64,000 nucleotides of DNA from Collinsella ureilytica (lineage in GTDB: Bacteria; Actinomycetota; Coriobacteriia; Coriobacteriales; Coriobacteriaceae). The notes under the pieces are model-generated. The model saw only the letters and a list, made by a program, of their open reading frames with translations. It ran no database searches and was not told the origin of the DNA. Position 1 is the stretch's first letter. The number at the start of each line of letters is the position of its first letter. Shown here one piece after another: positions 9,080 to 18,848 of the stretch. The stretch is from positions 293,511-357,510 of the forward strand of contig NZ_JAIMFO010000006.1 in assembly GCF_019795105.1 (NCBI RefSeq). Direction: 5' to 3'. The position numbers were made by a program, and so were the translations under genes.

Positions 9080-9155
9080 GCGCCGTTAGCTCAGCTGGCA
9101 GAGCAGGGGACTTTTAATCCCAAGGTCCAGGGTTCGATTCCCTGACGGCGCACCA
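9080..9155 (+). tRNA. tRNA-Lys (UUU)
   Basis: A 76-base cloverleaf. The acceptor stem GCGCCGT pairs perfectly with ACGGCGC, the D arm is TAGCTCAGCTGGCAGAGCA, the anticodon loop CTTTTAA carries TTT, and the T arm has GGTTCGATTCC. The CCA end is encoded (9153-9155). It is followed by a terminator, so it is a single-gene transcript. Confidence 0.97.
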
Positions 9156-9167
9156 AATAACCGCAGG

Positions 9168-9198
9168 TAGGGTACCGTGTTCGGTGCCCTATTTTTTT
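9168..9198 (+). terminator. Terminator of tRNA-Lys
   Basis: A 10-bp stem (TAGGGTACCG/CGGTGCCCTA, one wobble) with a TGTT loop is followed by seven T, 13 bases after the tRNA CCA end. Confidence 0.92.
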
Positions 9199-9664
9199 AA
9201 TCGAACATCCGGATAGAGGGGTTAAAGAATTCAAAGTATACTCTTTTGATCTTGGTGTACCTATCTCTACCTGCTAAAACATTGCTTTCAAAGTTGTGCT
9301 CAACCAACTTTGAGGCTGGACAAAATGTGTGCTCTTTCTTGTAGTGTCCTCCCTGGTAAACCGCACTATTTCGCGCTTGAAAGTTCTCTTGTAGCTAGCG
9401 CACGATATGAATTAAGGTGCCTGCACTGTCTGCGGCAAGAATATGAGAAGACCTCGGTAATCAAAGTAATCGGCTCGCTCAACGTTACGTAGCCACTAGC
9501 TCCTCACTTCACTCCCTCATCAAACATCTTTCAATAAAACCCCTCTTCAGCGCCCTACTGTTCTCGGTATGCCGTATCATGAGGGGCAACTAAGGTACGT
9601 GGCCCACCGGTGCCGCTCCAATCTCAGGCGTCGGTGGCGACCCGCGAAGAGAGGGAGGTCTGTC
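9199..9664 (+). other. Non-coding stretch and leader before the phosphohexomutase gene
   Basis: No gene is supported here; a 60-codon frame at 9310-9492 lacks a ribosome-binding site and coding character. Close to the mutase start, CCACCG (9604-9609) can pair with CGGTGG (9632-9637), ending 15 bases before the GGGAGG ribosome-binding site. This hairpin could influence initiation, but no known riboswitch is recognised. Confidence 0.5.
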
Positions 9665-11359
9665 ATGGCCGACGCACACACCCAGCTTGATCGGTGGATT
9701 GCGAACGTAAAGGATCCTGAGCTGCTGCGCGAGCTCGAGCACATGCGCGATGCGGGGGATGAAGCGGCAATCACTGACGCTTTCTATCGTGATCTTGCCT
9801 TCGGAACGGCTGGTCTGCGCGGAACGCTTGGCGCGGGCACGAATCGTATGAATATCTATACGGTTGGACGCGCGTCTCAGGGCTTTGCGAACTACTTGGT
9901 CTCTCACTTTGAGGAGCCGAGCGTTGCTATCGCACGCGATAGCCGTAATAAAGGCGAGCTCTTTGTACAAACAACTGCCCGGATTTTAGCGGCGAACGGT
10001 ATTCGCGTGCATGTCTATCCTAAGATCGAGCCCGTTCCCGCCCTTTCGTGGGCAACGCGCGAGCTTGCGTGCTCAGGTGGCATTTGCATGACCGCTTCAC
10101 ATAATCCTGCTGAATACAACGGTTACAAGGTCTACGGACCAGATGGATGCCAAATTACCAGCGCTGCTGCTGAGGCCATTTCAAAGGCCATGGAAGAGAC
10201 GGATCCGTTTGGCGACATTAAAATCATGGATTTTGATGAGGCAGTTGAGCAGGGTCTTATCTCTTGGATTGACGATGCAGTGCTTGATGCCTATTACGAG
10301 GCAGTACTTGCAACGTCTGTTTCCACGCTCACGCCCGAGCAGATCGCAGATGCTCCGCTCAAGCTCGTGTATACGCCGCTCAACGGAACAGGCCTCATCC
10401 CGGTGACCTCGGTATTGGAGCGCGCCGGTATTACAGACATTACGGTTGTGCCTGAGCAGCGTGATCCCAACGGAGATTTCCCAACCTGTCCATATCCCAA
10501 CCCTGAGATCCGCGAGGCTATGCAGAAAGGTATTGACCTTTGCGAGCAGGTGCATCCCGATCTCTTGCTCGCTACTGATCCAGACGCTGACCGCGTAGGC
10601 GTGGCGGTAAAGAACAAGGATGATTATCTCATTTTGACGGGTAACGAAATTGGCGTTTTGCTGCTGGATTACCTCTGTCGTATGCGTGCCGAGCGCGGTG
10701 AGGATCTGTCACGTAAGGTAGCTGTTACTACAATTGTTTCCTCCTCCATGGTTGATGCCCTGGCTGAGGAGTACGGCTTTGAGCTGCGTCGTTGCCTGAC
10801 AGGGTTCAAGTATATTGGCGACATTATTACCTCGCTTTCTGATGCGGGCGAGGAGGATCGATTCCTCTTTGGATTTGAGGAGAGCTTCGGCTACCTTGCA
10901 GGCGCTCATGTGCGCGATAAGGACGCGGTGAATGCATCGCTGCTGATTTGCCAAATGGCTCAGTACTACAAGCTGCAGGATAAGAATCTGGCAGATGCCA
11001 TGCGTGAGCTGTATGAGCGCTTTGGCTTCTATCACAACCGCACCGTAGCACTTTCATATCCGGGCGCTGAGGGTGCGAGCAAGATGGATGGCATCATGAA
11101 GGCACTGCGCACAACGCCGCCAACCGAGCTGGCTGGTCGCCCAGTTGAGGCTGTGTTGGATTATATGACTGGAGTGAACGGTCTTCCTACAGCCGATGTG
11201 GTTGAGTGCGATCTTGCGAGCGGAGACAAGGTAATCGTGCGTCCTTCTGGCACCGAGCCCAAGATCAAGCTCTACCTCTTTGCCCAGGGTGAGACAGCTG
11301 CTGAGGCCGATGCTTTGCTCGATGAGCTTGAGGCCGCAGGTCGCGAGCTGCTTTCGTAG
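9665..11359 (+). CDS. Phosphoglucomutase / phosphomannomutase
   Basis: An alpha-D-phosphohexomutase that interconverts hexose 1- and 6-phosphates, linking glycolysis to envelope-sugar synthesis. ATG 9665 has GGGAGG 6 bases upstream and gives 564 residues, the size of the long PgcA-type enzymes; the frame extends further upstream but without an initiation signal. All four hallmarks are present: catalytic Ser145 in TASHNPAEYNG, the metal loop DPDADR, the sugar-binding GFEESFGYL, and the phosphate-binding RPSGTEPKIKLY near the C-terminus. It is apparently monocistronic, with two hairpin terminators downstream. The substrate preference (glucose or mannose) cannot be told from the motifs. Confidence 0.94.
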   Translation: MADAHTQLDRWIANVKDPELLRELEHMRDAGDEAAITDAFYRDLAFGTAGLRGTLGAGTNRMNIYTVGRASQGFANYLVSHFEEPSVAIARDSRNKGELFVQTTARILAANGIRVHVYPKIEPVPALSWATRELACSGGICMTASHNPAEYNGYKVYGPDGCQITSAAAEAISKAMEETDPFGDIKIMDFDEAVEQGLISWIDDAVLDAYYEAVLATSVSTLTPEQIADAPLKLVYTPLNGTGLIPVTSVLERAGITDITVVPEQRDPNGDFPTCPYPNPEIREAMQKGIDLCEQVHPDLLLATDPDADRVGVAVKNKDDYLILTGNEIGVLLLDYLCRMRAERGEDLSRKVAVTTIVSSSMVDALAEEYGFELRRCLTGFKYIGDIITSLSDAGEEDRFLFGFEESFGYLAGAHVRDKDAVNASLLICQMAQYYKLQDKNLADAMRELYERFGFYHNRTVALSYPGAEGASKMDGIMKALRTTPPTELAGRPVEAVLDYMTGVNGLPTADVVECDLASGDKVIVRPSGTEPKIKLYLFAQGETAAEADALLDELEAAGRELLS

Positions 11360-11364
11360 GAAGC

Positions 11365-11393
11365 GCGTGCGTAGTTTCACGTACGCAGCTTTT
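11365..11393 (+). terminator. Terminator after phosphohexomutase
   Basis: An 8-bp stem GCGTGCGT/ACGTACGC (one wobble) with a 6-base loop is followed by AGC and four T, just after the stop codon. Confidence 0.65.
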
Positions 11394-11477
11394 GTGCCAG
11401 CACCTGGGCGTTCACGCGGCCGTGTTCTTTGCACTGGCACACATCCATAAGCAGAGGTGCGGAGCACGGTGAGTATC

Positions 11478-11509
11478 GATGAGGTGTCCTTCGGGGCACC
11501 TCATCTTTT
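11478..11509 (+). terminator. Second terminator in the convergent gap
   Basis: A 12-bp stem GATGAGGTGTCC/GGGCACCTCATC (one wobble) with a TTCG loop is followed by TTTT. It lies between the convergent mutase and cysteine desulfurase genes. Confidence 0.8.
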
Positions 11510-11576
11510 GAGCAGTGCAGGCTGAAGGGCTTGAAAGCCGGGACGATAGGCTATAGAGCTACGAGCAGCGTTTGTC

Positions 11577-12815
11577 TTATAGCGCGAACGTCGTTTGAAG
11601 ACCGCTCATAGTACGACAGCGCACAATGCAGGCTGGTACTTGCGTGCAGAGGGTATCTACCTCTTCATCGGTAACATCATCTGCAAGCGAGAGGCGAAGG
11701 CTTCCTCTATTCCAACGAGGGTCATCATAGCCGAGTGCCAAGATGACATGGGATGCTTCGGTAGATCCGGTAGAGCAGGCAGATCCGGTTGCTGCAGCAA
11801 TGCCTGCGCGGTCGAGCATAACCGTGAGCAGCTCTCCGTCAACATCGTGGCAAATAAAGGAAGCAAGGCCGGGGAGGCGGCGACTCCGGTACGTATCACC
11901 GGTTGCTTGCACGCCGTCAACTGCGGTTATAGCCGCAGTGAGTTGCTCTCGCAAGGTGTGCAAACGGCTCATCTTGTGCTCAAGCGCCTCGGTGGCCTCC
12001 TCAAGAGCTGTTGCCATGCCTGCTATTCCTGCAAGATTCTCTGTTCCCGCACGCCTGCCCCGCTCCTGTTCGCCTCCAAAGATAAGTGGCGGAATAGAAA
12101 AGCCTTCCTTGAGATACAGAGCACCAATACCTTGCGGCCCGTGAAACTTATGAGCCGAAAGCGAGAGGGCATCCACGCCAAGCTGTGCTACCGAAACTGG
12201 AATATGCCCGAGCGCTTGGACGGCGTCGGTATGAAACGGGATACCTCGCTCGTGAGTAAGAGCCGCAAGGCGTGGAATGTCCTGGATCGTTCCAATCTCG
12301 TTATTGGCCAGCATAATGCTCACCAATGCGACCCGGTTTTCAGCCTGGTCAAGGGCTGATTCAAGTGCGGTTTCTGAGACAGCTCCCATCTCGTTTACAG
12401 GCAGACGGATAATCTCCACGCCCTCTGCTGCAAGTGCATCACATGTCCTGAGAATGGCATGGTGCTCAATGGCGCTCGTAATGATGCACGGTCTGAGCGG
12501 CCAACCCGAAACGCTGTGCGCGTGCATACGATCAAGCATTCGCTGAACCGCACCACGAAGCACCCAGGTGTCAGACTCGCTTCCTCCACTGGTGAAATAG
12601 ATTTCTCCTGGCCGCGCATCGAGCTGAGCAGCAATGCGACCCCTATAGTCGGTGAGCGCCTGGGCAGCTTCTCGTGAGATGCGATGAATGCCACTTGGAT
12701 TCTCAAAATTTTCGGTCAAATATGGCATCATCGCCGCTCGTGCCTTCTGCGAGAGCGGAGTGGTTGCGGCATTATCGGCATAGATATAGGAAGTATCTGC
12801 CCCAGAAGAGGTCAT
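11577..12815 (-). CDS. Cysteine desulfurase (NifS/IscS family)
   Basis: A PLP enzyme that takes sulfur from cysteine as an enzyme persulfide, for Fe-S clusters or tRNA thiolation. The start at 12815 has AAAGGA 6 bases upstream; an ATG two codons earlier is too close to it. In the 412-residue product the PLP-binding Lys223 lies in SAHKFHGPQG, the aldimine-site motif IEHH is at 117-120, and the catalytic cysteine is Cys347 in GSACSTGSTEASHV, the class I loop. No iscU or mnmA is adjacent. It lies 26 bases after the small His-rich membrane protein gene, so they are probably co-transcribed. The hydrogenase encoded elsewhere in the window would be one Fe-S consumer. Confidence 0.94.
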   Translation of the reverse strand: MTSSGADTSYIYADNAATTPLSQKARAAMMPYLTENFENPSGIHRISREAAQALTDYRGRIAAQLDARPGEIYFTSGGSESDTWVLRGAVQRMLDRMHAHSVSGWPLRPCIITSAIEHHAILRTCDALAAEGVEIIRLPVNEMGAVSETALESALDQAENRVALVSIMLANNEIGTIQDIPRLAALTHERGIPFHTDAVQALGHIPVSVAQLGVDALSLSAHKFHGPQGIGALYLKEGFSIPPLIFGGEQERGRRAGTENLAGIAGMATALEEATEALEHKMSRLHTLREQLTAAITAVDGVQATGDTYRSRRLPGLASFICHDVDGELLTVMLDRAGIAAATGSACSTGSTEASHVILALGYDDPRWNRGSLRLSLADDVTDEEVDTLCTQVPACIVRCRTMSGLQTTFAL

Positions 12816-12841
12816 ACTCATTCCTTTACATCGAAGGTGTT

Positions 12842-13288
12842 TTAGCGCAAGAAGAAAAACCAAAGGAGCGCGAGCAGGATAGACGCAACTATAAGGATTG
12901 AGATAAGCAGGGTGGTGCGCCTGCGCCAGCGGTCGTGGCGGGCGGTAAAGATTGTCTTACCCGAGCTGGGAGTTTGCAAATACCGCCCGGAGTGTATGGT
13001 GCTTACCCGATGGTGATGCTCATCTGTATGCCCATACGATCGACTGTTTCGGTGCGGCTGGTGCTCAATGTATTCAGCATCTGAGCTTGCAGTTCCCATA
13101 TGCCGACGATGCGGACGCTTGGCGTCTAAACTGCGGTAGCGCTCGACGGTAGCGTAGGGAATTGCAGCATCTTCAATAGGCTCTTGAGTAATGTGGCGGT
13201 GTGCATTGTGTGCGACGGGCTGGCTTGAGCGGTGAGGCTCTAAGGGCTCACTAGCGGAGTCAGGCATCGTGTTGTCGCGATACGCCAT
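12842..13288 (-). CDS. His-rich protein with C-terminal membrane anchor, unknown
   Basis: From the ATG at 13288 (MAYRDN) this encodes 148 residues. The first 110 are polar and rich in His, Arg and Ser, with His pairs such as EHH and RRH. The last 30 form one transmembrane helix ending in FFFLR, so the protein is probably tail-anchored with the His-rich part in the cytoplasm. The Shine-Dalgarno is weak, and an upstream ATG at 13423 in the same frame is possible. It precedes the cysteine desulfurase on the same strand. No family is recognised; metal binding is only a guess from the histidines. Confidence 0.55.
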   Translation of the reverse strand: MAYRDNTMPDSASEPLEPHRSSQPVAHNAHRHITQEPIEDAAIPYATVERYRSLDAKRPHRRHMGTASSDAEYIEHQPHRNSRSYGHTDEHHHRVSTIHSGRYLQTPSSGKTIFTARHDRWRRRTTLLISILIVASILLALLWFFFLR

Positions 13289-13650
13289 AGGTGCTTCTCT
13301 CAAGAGACCCGTGATCTGGAAATTCAAGTATAGGATCGATCTTAAAGAGTTTGCGCTCAAACAGGGAATATCAGGGCGTTTCCATACCAAAGCAGCCATT
13401 GGTCGCGAGGCCTTGCAAAACATCCAGCTCGTTTACGGGTGGCTTACGTACATCGATGTCCAGCAGATATTCGAGGTTTGACTGAAAGCCATATCATTCA
13501 ATAAGAACCTTAGTCCTATCGACTTAGATTTGATGATATTATGACGCTAAAATAATCTGCGACAAAACGTATATATCTTGACTGTCAGGGCATAAGGAGA
13601 TCGACCGTAGATCCGGTGCCAGAGCACCGAAATGCAGAGGAGTGATTGAT

Positions 13651-14094
13651 ATGACGAGCATGATTCCGTATCGTTCCTTGTTCAGCACACGTCCAACCTT
13701 GCGCCCTGTTATCCCAGCATCGCTGTTTGATGCGTTCGATGACATGTTGGATCTGAGTAGCGACGTTGCGACCAAGGCTTTCCCCATCGATGTTGAGGAT
13801 AAGGGCGAGTCTTATGAGGTAAAGGCCTATCTCACGGGTGTGAGCAAGGACAATATTGATGTTGAGCTCAATGAGGGTCGTCTGTCCATTTCGGTTGAGG
13901 TGGAAGGCTCAAAGGAGGAGCAGGAGAAGAACTATCTCCAGCGCGAGTTTACTGCGTACAGCGCAACGCGTGGTGTCTATCTGAAGGACGCATCAAGCGA
14001 GGGGCTGTCTGCCGGATATGTTGATGGTGTTTTGACCGTCACGATTCCCAAGATTGTGGAGAAGCAAAACGTCACTAAGATTGCGATCGACTAA
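13651..14094 (+). CDS. Small heat-shock protein (Hsp20/alpha-crystallin)
   Basis: ATG 13651 with GAGGAG 8 bases upstream gives a 147-residue holdase that keeps unfolded proteins soluble. The alpha-crystallin domain spans about residues 45-140, with the expected strands (DVEDKGESYEVKAYLTGV, IDVELNEGRLSI) and a final VLTVTIPKI strand bearing the conserved I-x-I-like motif. Just upstream is a small hairpin CGGTGC-CAGA-GCACCG (about 13613-13629), close to the ribosome-binding site. I see no CIRCE or HAIR operator in the 5' region, so its heat regulation is unclear. It is monocistronic. Confidence 0.92.
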   Translation: MTSMIPYRSLFSTRPTLRPVIPASLFDAFDDMLDLSSDVATKAFPIDVEDKGESYEVKAYLTGVSKDNIDVELNEGRLSISVEVEGSKEEQEKNYLQREFTAYSATRGVYLKDASSEGLSAGYVDGVLTVTIPKIVEKQNVTKIAID

Positions 14095-14479
14095 CGCACG
14101 CGATTCAGCGAGATGCTTGTGAGATGATGGCGAGACATTGCCTAGCTTGATCTCAGAGGTAGTCTAGAAATGTAAGGGCTCGGGGCTTGGCTTCGAGCCC
14201 TTACGTATGCGTAGCCGTGTGAGGCATACGTGGTCGCTCGGCGGATTCAGCGTGGCAAAGCATGGTAATCGTCTCATGCCTGAGGTGCGTTTTCGTAACG
14301 GTTCCACGCCTGAGGCACGCTTTCGCTCATAGCTGTTCTCCTTGAACCGCTGATCAAAAGATTGCACTTCATACACGAGAAAAACGCTCACCTAGATCTG
14401 GGATTCTGCTCACACGCTGCATCAGCTTAAGCCGCTCAAATCGAACGGATACAATACGTATGAATGACGAGGAGGATCT
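14095..14479 (+). other. Intergenic region with a strong hairpin
   Basis: No gene is supported. An 11-bp perfect stem (GTAAGGGCTCG/CGAGCCCTTAC, 14172-14204) with an 11-base loop lies 78 bases after hsp20; it lacks a T-run on either strand but may still end transcription. Further on, two similar segments (GCCTGAGGTGCGTTTTCGT and GCCTGAGGCACGCTTTCGC, about 14278-14331) form a degenerate direct repeat of unknown meaning. Confidence 0.5.
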
Positions 14480-15994
14480 ATGCCAACTGTGGCTCAGCAT
14501 TACAAGCAGCTTCGCGAACCGTTGACAGGACCTGCTCCTGCAGCTGACGAAAAGCTGAACGCTCCGGTTCTTCTCATGGTGTCTGGAGGCGCTGATTCCA
14601 CCGCGCTTGCCCTGCTTGCCTGCACATCACGGCTCGACATTGACGATGGGCGCGGCGTGGCAACCATTGCTCGGGAGCGGCTGCATGTCTTGCATATCAA
14701 TCATCACTTACGGGGCGAGGCGTCAAACCGCGATGAGGGCTTTGTGCGTTCGCTCTGCGCCCGCCTCGGTCTTCCACTTTGTGTGCACCACGCCTCGTTT
14801 CAACATATCGGATCGGAAAATCTTGAAGCTGTTGCACGCGAGGTACGCTACGCAGCTGCTCGGTCGCTGGCGAGTGACTTGTCGCAAGCAGCGGGTACTC
14901 CAATTTCTGCTGCACGAATTGTTACCGCTCACACCTCGAGCGATCGGGCAGAAACGTTTTTCTTAAATGCCATTAAGGGCTCTGGTTCTTCTGGGTTGTC
15001 AAGCATTCCGCGTCGGCGTGGAATAATCGTTCGCCCGCTGCTCGATCGCACGCATGACGAGCTTGTGTCTTACCTCAGCATGCGGGGAGAGTCGTGGTGC
15101 GAGGACGAAACCAATACCGATACCACCTACGCACGCAGCTTCATTCGCCACAAGGTGCTCCCGCAGGCTCGCGAGCTGAATGCGAGTGTTGAGCGGGCAA
15201 TTGGAACGGCGTGCGACATTCTTTCCGATGAAGATCGTCTGCTTTCTCGGCTCGCAGGGCAGGCGCTCCGGTCGTGCGTGAGGCGTCGTCGACCAGGCCT
15301 GTTAGCGCTCGATGGCACTCGCCTCGCTTCGAGTGAGCTGGCTATCGCACGCCGTATTGTTCGCTTGGCCGCACGCGAAATTGATCCGGAGATTCGCCTT
15401 CATGTTCAGCATATTGAGGCAGTGCTTGTGTGTGTGGGGACGGGCTCTGGATCAACAACGCTACCAGGCGGCGTTGATGTGCGTATGGAATTTGGAATCT
15501 TGACGCTGCGCTCCGCCGATGCACAAGAAGAGATTGCTGCTGGTTGGATTCAGGTTCCAGGCACCATGGCGCTGGCAAATGGATACGTACTTGAGGCGGC
15601 GCTCACAAGCGTTCCTGCAGGTACTAACCCCGTTGCATACGCACGCACATATGCCAGAGATCATGCATCGTCTACGCTGGTTGAAATAGAGGCTTTGGGC
15701 TTTGATCCTCGCGCGTTAGCGGCTGGTGATACTCAGGCACGTCTTTGGGTGGACGGTCCTGAGCCCGGAGATGTGATGTGCCCGCTTGGAATGGCTGGCA
15801 GAAAAAAGAAAATTTCTGATTTGTTGGGCTCGAAAAAAATTCCGGTGGCGGAGCGCCCGGCGGTTCCTGTGATTCGTACTGCTCCGAGCGGGGCGGTGGT
15901 TTGGGTTGCAGGGGTCATGCTAGATGATCGCTTTAAGGCAACTGTGCATACACACCTGTTTTTGAGCCTGACCGTACGTCATCCCGGTCAGTAG
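14480..15994 (+). CDS. tilS: tRNA(Ile)-lysidine synthase
   Basis: TilS attaches lysine to C34 of the CAU-anticodon tRNA-Ile, using ATP, so that it reads AUA. The N-terminal PP-loop SGGADS is at 35-40, followed by the HINHHLRGEASNRDEG region and the ETFFLNAIKGSG segment characteristic of the family. The 504 residues include the TilS C-terminal domain (LLGSKKIPVAERP). AGGAGG sits 4 bases before the ATG. The order tilS-hpt-ftsH, found here, is conserved widely in Gram-positive bacteria and supports the call. Confidence 0.96.
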   Translation: MPTVAQHYKQLREPLTGPAPAADEKLNAPVLLMVSGGADSTALALLACTSRLDIDDGRGVATIARERLHVLHINHHLRGEASNRDEGFVRSLCARLGLPLCVHHASFQHIGSENLEAVAREVRYAAARSLASDLSQAAGTPISAARIVTAHTSSDRAETFFLNAIKGSGSSGLSSIPRRRGIIVRPLLDRTHDELVSYLSMRGESWCEDETNTDTTYARSFIRHKVLPQARELNASVERAIGTACDILSDEDRLLSRLAGQALRSCVRRRRPGLLALDGTRLASSELAIARRIVRLAAREIDPEIRLHVQHIEAVLVCVGTGSGSTTLPGGVDVRMEFGILTLRSADAQEEIAAGWIQVPGTMALANGYVLEAALTSVPAGTNPVAYARTYARDHASSTLVEIEALGFDPRALAAGDTQARLWVDGPEPGDVMCPLGMAGRKKKISDLLGSKKIPVAERPAVPVIRTAPSGAVVWVAGVMLDDRFKATVHTHLFLSLTVRHPGQ

Positions 15995-16187
15995 CCGCTT
16001 ACGTACGCGCGTCATTCGTGAGGGATATACATACCTTCACAACATCACGAACCCTCTGGGTCTGTAGATGGAGCGCTGCTGATAAGATAAGGATTCTCTG
16101 TAGCAGGTTCATGCTTGCTACGACTCCGGGCGGCATAGAGCCGCTCGCTGCGCGTGATATGAATGAGCGAGTAGATCGGGAGACACC

Positions 16188-16736
16188 ATGGAGTCAACAC
16201 ACCCTGACGTTGAGCGGGTTTTGTTCTCAGAGGCGGATATTAAAGAGATTGTTGGGCGCATGGGTGCCGAGATCTCGCGGGACTACGCCGGAAAGGATCT
16301 CGTGCTCATTGCTGTGTTGCGCGGCGCAGTTGTGTTTATGGGCGATTTGATGCGCGCGATTACCTGTCCTTTGGCCATCGATTTCATGGCAGTCTCAAGC
16401 TATGGAGAAGGTGCAAAATCCTCAGGTGTTGTACGGATCGTCAAAGATCTTGATATGGATATTAAGGGTCGTGACGTGCTCATTGTTGAGGATATTCTCG
16501 ACTCTGGCCTCACACTTAACTACCTCATGAAGAGCCTGTCGCATCGCAAGCCAGCCTCGCTTGAGGTGGCTGCCTTCTTGTGGAAAGACGTTGAGGGCAG
16601 AGAGACCGCCGTTGAGCCCAAGTATGTTGGCGCACATTGCCCGGATGAGTTTGTTGTTGGCTATGGCCTGGACTTTGCGGAGCGTTATCGTAACTTGCCG
16701 CAGGTGGGCGTTCTTAAGCCGGAGGTTTATTCGTAA
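16188..16736 (+). CDS. hpt: Hypoxanthine phosphoribosyltransferase
   Basis: A purine-salvage enzyme that converts hypoxanthine (and usually guanine) with PRPP to IMP or GMP. The 182-residue length is typical. The PRPP-binding motif VLIVEDILDSGLTL is intact, the PPi loop LRGAVVF is present, and the purine-site FVVGYGLDFAERYRNL lies near the end. The start ATG follows GGGAG by 5 bases. It is separated from ftsH by one base and so is surely co-transcribed with it; tilS lies 193 bases upstream. Together with purB and purC it shows both salvage and de novo purine routes. Confidence 0.96.
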   Translation: MESTHPDVERVLFSEADIKEIVGRMGAEISRDYAGKDLVLIAVLRGAVVFMGDLMRAITCPLAIDFMAVSSYGEGAKSSGVVRIVKDLDMDIKGRDVLIVEDILDSGLTLNYLMKSLSHRKPASLEVAAFLWKDVEGRETAVEPKYVGAHCPDEFVVGYGLDFAERYRNLPQVGVLKPEVYS

Positions 16737-16737
16737 G

Positions 16738-18834
16738 ATGAGCACCGATAATATGAGCGGAGATCGCAATACCGACGGGAGGCCGCAGCGCCCTCGTGTT
16801 CCCGGGTCTCAAGGATCCACTCCACGACTTCCCGGTGGACCGCGCCTGAATCTCATATATCTGGTTGTCGCCATTGCGCTCATTGTTTATCTGGTGATGA
16901 ACATGGGCTCTGTGTGGGGCGGAAACCAAAAAGTAGAAGATCTTGCAACGAGTGAGTTTGTAACGGCGGTGAAAGAAGACCGGGTGGCCTCGGCTACCTA
17001 TACCGTTGCTACCAAGCGTGTTGAGGGTACGTATTGGAAGAAGCAAGATCAGGTGGGCATCAGCTCCTCGCTTGTGAAGTTCAAGTCAACCTATGCGGGT
17101 CAAGATTCACTCGCCACGCTCATGGCCGATCATCCCAAGGCTACCTATAAAGTTGATGCAAACGATCCGAGCTTTTTATCCGACCTGCTCATCACGGTTG
17201 TGCCCACACTTGCCCTCATTGCGCTTCTGGTCTATTTCATGCGCCAGATGGCAAGTGCGAATAGTCGTACCATGCAGTTTGGTAAAACGCGGGCAAAAAC
17301 GGCCGAGGCTACACGGCCTAAGGTGAAGTTCAAAGACGTTGCCGGTATAGATGAGGCAGTGGAAGAGCTTGAAGAGGTACGCGATTTTTTGGCCGATCCG
17401 AGCCGGTATCGCAAGCTCGGTGCCCGTATTCCTCGTGGTGTGTTGCTGGTAGGCCCTCCGGGAACTGGTAAGACCTTGCTTGCGAAAGCAGTTGCTGGCG
17501 AGGCTGATGTTCCATTCTTCAGCATTTCTGGTTCAGATTTTGTTGAGATGTTTGTTGGCGTGGGTGCCTCGCGCGTGCGCGACCTCTTTAAGGAGGCAAA
17601 GGTACAAAGCCCAAGCATCATCTTTATTGATGAGATTGATGCCGTTGGCCGCCAGCGTGGCGCAGGCCTTGGCGGAGGTCACGACGAGCGAGAGCAGACC
17701 CTCAATCAGCTTCTCGTTGAGATGGATGGCTTTGATGGGAATGAGTCGGTTATCCTCATTGCTGCAACAAACCGCCCTGATATTTTAGATCCAGCGCTGC
17801 TTCGCCCCGGTCGTTTTGACCGCCAAGTAACGGTAGATCGGCCAGACGTGCGCGGGCGTGAGCGGATTCTTTCCGTGCATGCGGCAGACAAGGTGCTGGC
17901 ACCAGAGGTGAACTTTGATCGGCTTGCTCGCCTGACCGTGGGCTTTACCGGCGCTGATCTGGCAAATCTTTTGAATGAGGCAGCCCTTCTGGCAGCTCGT
18001 CGCCACCTCAAAGCCATTACGCCCGCTGAGGTAGAGGAATCGATGGAGCGCGTGATCGCCGGTCCTCAGCGCAAGAGCCGCGTGATGACGGAGAAAGAGC
18101 GCCGTGTTATTGCATATCACGAGAGCGGCCATGCCCTGGTGGGGCATCTACTTGAAAATGCGGATCCGGTGCATAAGATCAGCATTGTGAGCCGAGGCCA
18201 GGCCTTGGGTTATACCATGCAACTTCCCACTGAGGATCATTTCCTGAAGACGCGGGGCGAGATGCTCGATGAGCTTGCGGTGCTGCTTTCTGGGCGTGTA
18301 GCAGAAGAGCTCATGTGCGATGATGTGACTTCGGGTGCATCAAATGACCTTGAGCGTGCAACGAGGATCGCTCGTGAAATGGTTACACGCCTTGGTATGA
18401 GCGAGGCTTTGGGCACCCAAGTCTTTGGTGAGGCTCAGCATCAGGTATTCCTTGGCCGTGACTATGCAAACCATCAGGACTATTCTGAAGAGACGGCGCG
18501 CAGAATTGATGTTGAGGTGCAGCGGATTATTCGCGAAGCCCACGAACGCGCCCGTGATCTTTTGGATGCCCGCCGTGATCAGCTGGATCTGATGGCGTCT
18601 GTTTTGCTTGAGCGCGAGACGGTGGATGGCGATGCGGTTGATGCCTTGCTTGATGGCACCTGGGATGCCTATCTTGAGCGCGAGCAGGCTGCAGGCACTA
18701 CAGTACCTGCTTCGCGCGGCAAAAAGGTATTTACGCCAGAGCAGGAAGAGGCAATTGCTGCTGAGGCGTCCGCCTTTGCTCAGGCTGCTATGGAGTCTGA
18801 GCGCGACGGCGAGGAGGATGGTAGCCAGAACTGA
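16738..18834 (+). CDS. ftsH: ATP-dependent zinc metalloprotease FtsH
   Basis: A membrane-anchored AAA+ protease that degrades misfolded membrane and regulatory proteins. The start at 16738 has CCGGAGG 11 bases upstream, within hpt; a second ATG at 16753 is possible. The 698-residue protein has two transmembrane helices (about 35-55 and 145-165) around an external loop, Walker A GPPGTGKT at 239-246, Walker [12 protein letters not shown], the SRH region, and the zinc site HESGH at 461-465, with the third ligand probably in the later acidic helix. The N-terminal 30 residues are polar and Pro/Gly-rich. It is translationally linked to hpt. Confidence 0.97.
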   Translation: MSTDNMSGDRNTDGRPQRPRVPGSQGSTPRLPGGPRLNLIYLVVAIALIVYLVMNMGSVWGGNQKVEDLATSEFVTAVKEDRVASATYTVATKRVEGTYWKKQDQVGISSSLVKFKSTYAGQDSLATLMADHPKATYKVDANDPSFLSDLLITVVPTLALIALLVYFMRQMASANSRTMQFGKTRAKTAEATRPKVKFKDVAGIDEAVEELEEVRDFLADPSRYRKLGARIPRGVLLVGPPGTGKTLLAKAVAGEADVPFFSISGSDFVEMFVGVGASRVRDLFKEAKVQSPSIIFIDEIDAVGRQRGAGLGGGHDEREQTLNQLLVEMDGFDGNESVILIAATNRPDILDPALLRPGRFDRQVTVDRPDVRGRERILSVHAADKVLAPEVNFDRLARLTVGFTGADLANLLNEAALLAARRHLKAITPAEVEESMERVIAGPQRKSRVMTEKERRVIAYHESGHALVGHLLENADPVHKISIVSRGQALGYTMQLPTEDHFLKTRGEMLDELAVLLSGRVAEELMCDDVTSGASNDLERATRIAREMVTRLGMSEALGTQVFGEAQHQVFLGRDYANHQDYSEETARRIDVEVQRIIREAHERARDLLDARRDQLDLMASVLLERETVDGDAVDALLDGTWDAYLEREQAAGTTVPASRGKKVFTPEQEEAIAAEASAFAQAAMESERDGEEDGSQN

Positions 18835-18848
18835 GGGGGTTGAAGGCT

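Noticed and set aside
9310-9492. 60-codon frame before the phosphohexomutase gene
   Set aside because: No ribosome-binding site and no coding character.
13424-13650. CIRCE or HAIR heat-shock operator before hsp20
   Set aside because: Neither inverted-repeat consensus is found on reading the region.
14278-14331. Two GCCTGAGG-type segments as a mobile element end
   Set aside because: Too short and diverged, no associated transposase or inverted ends.
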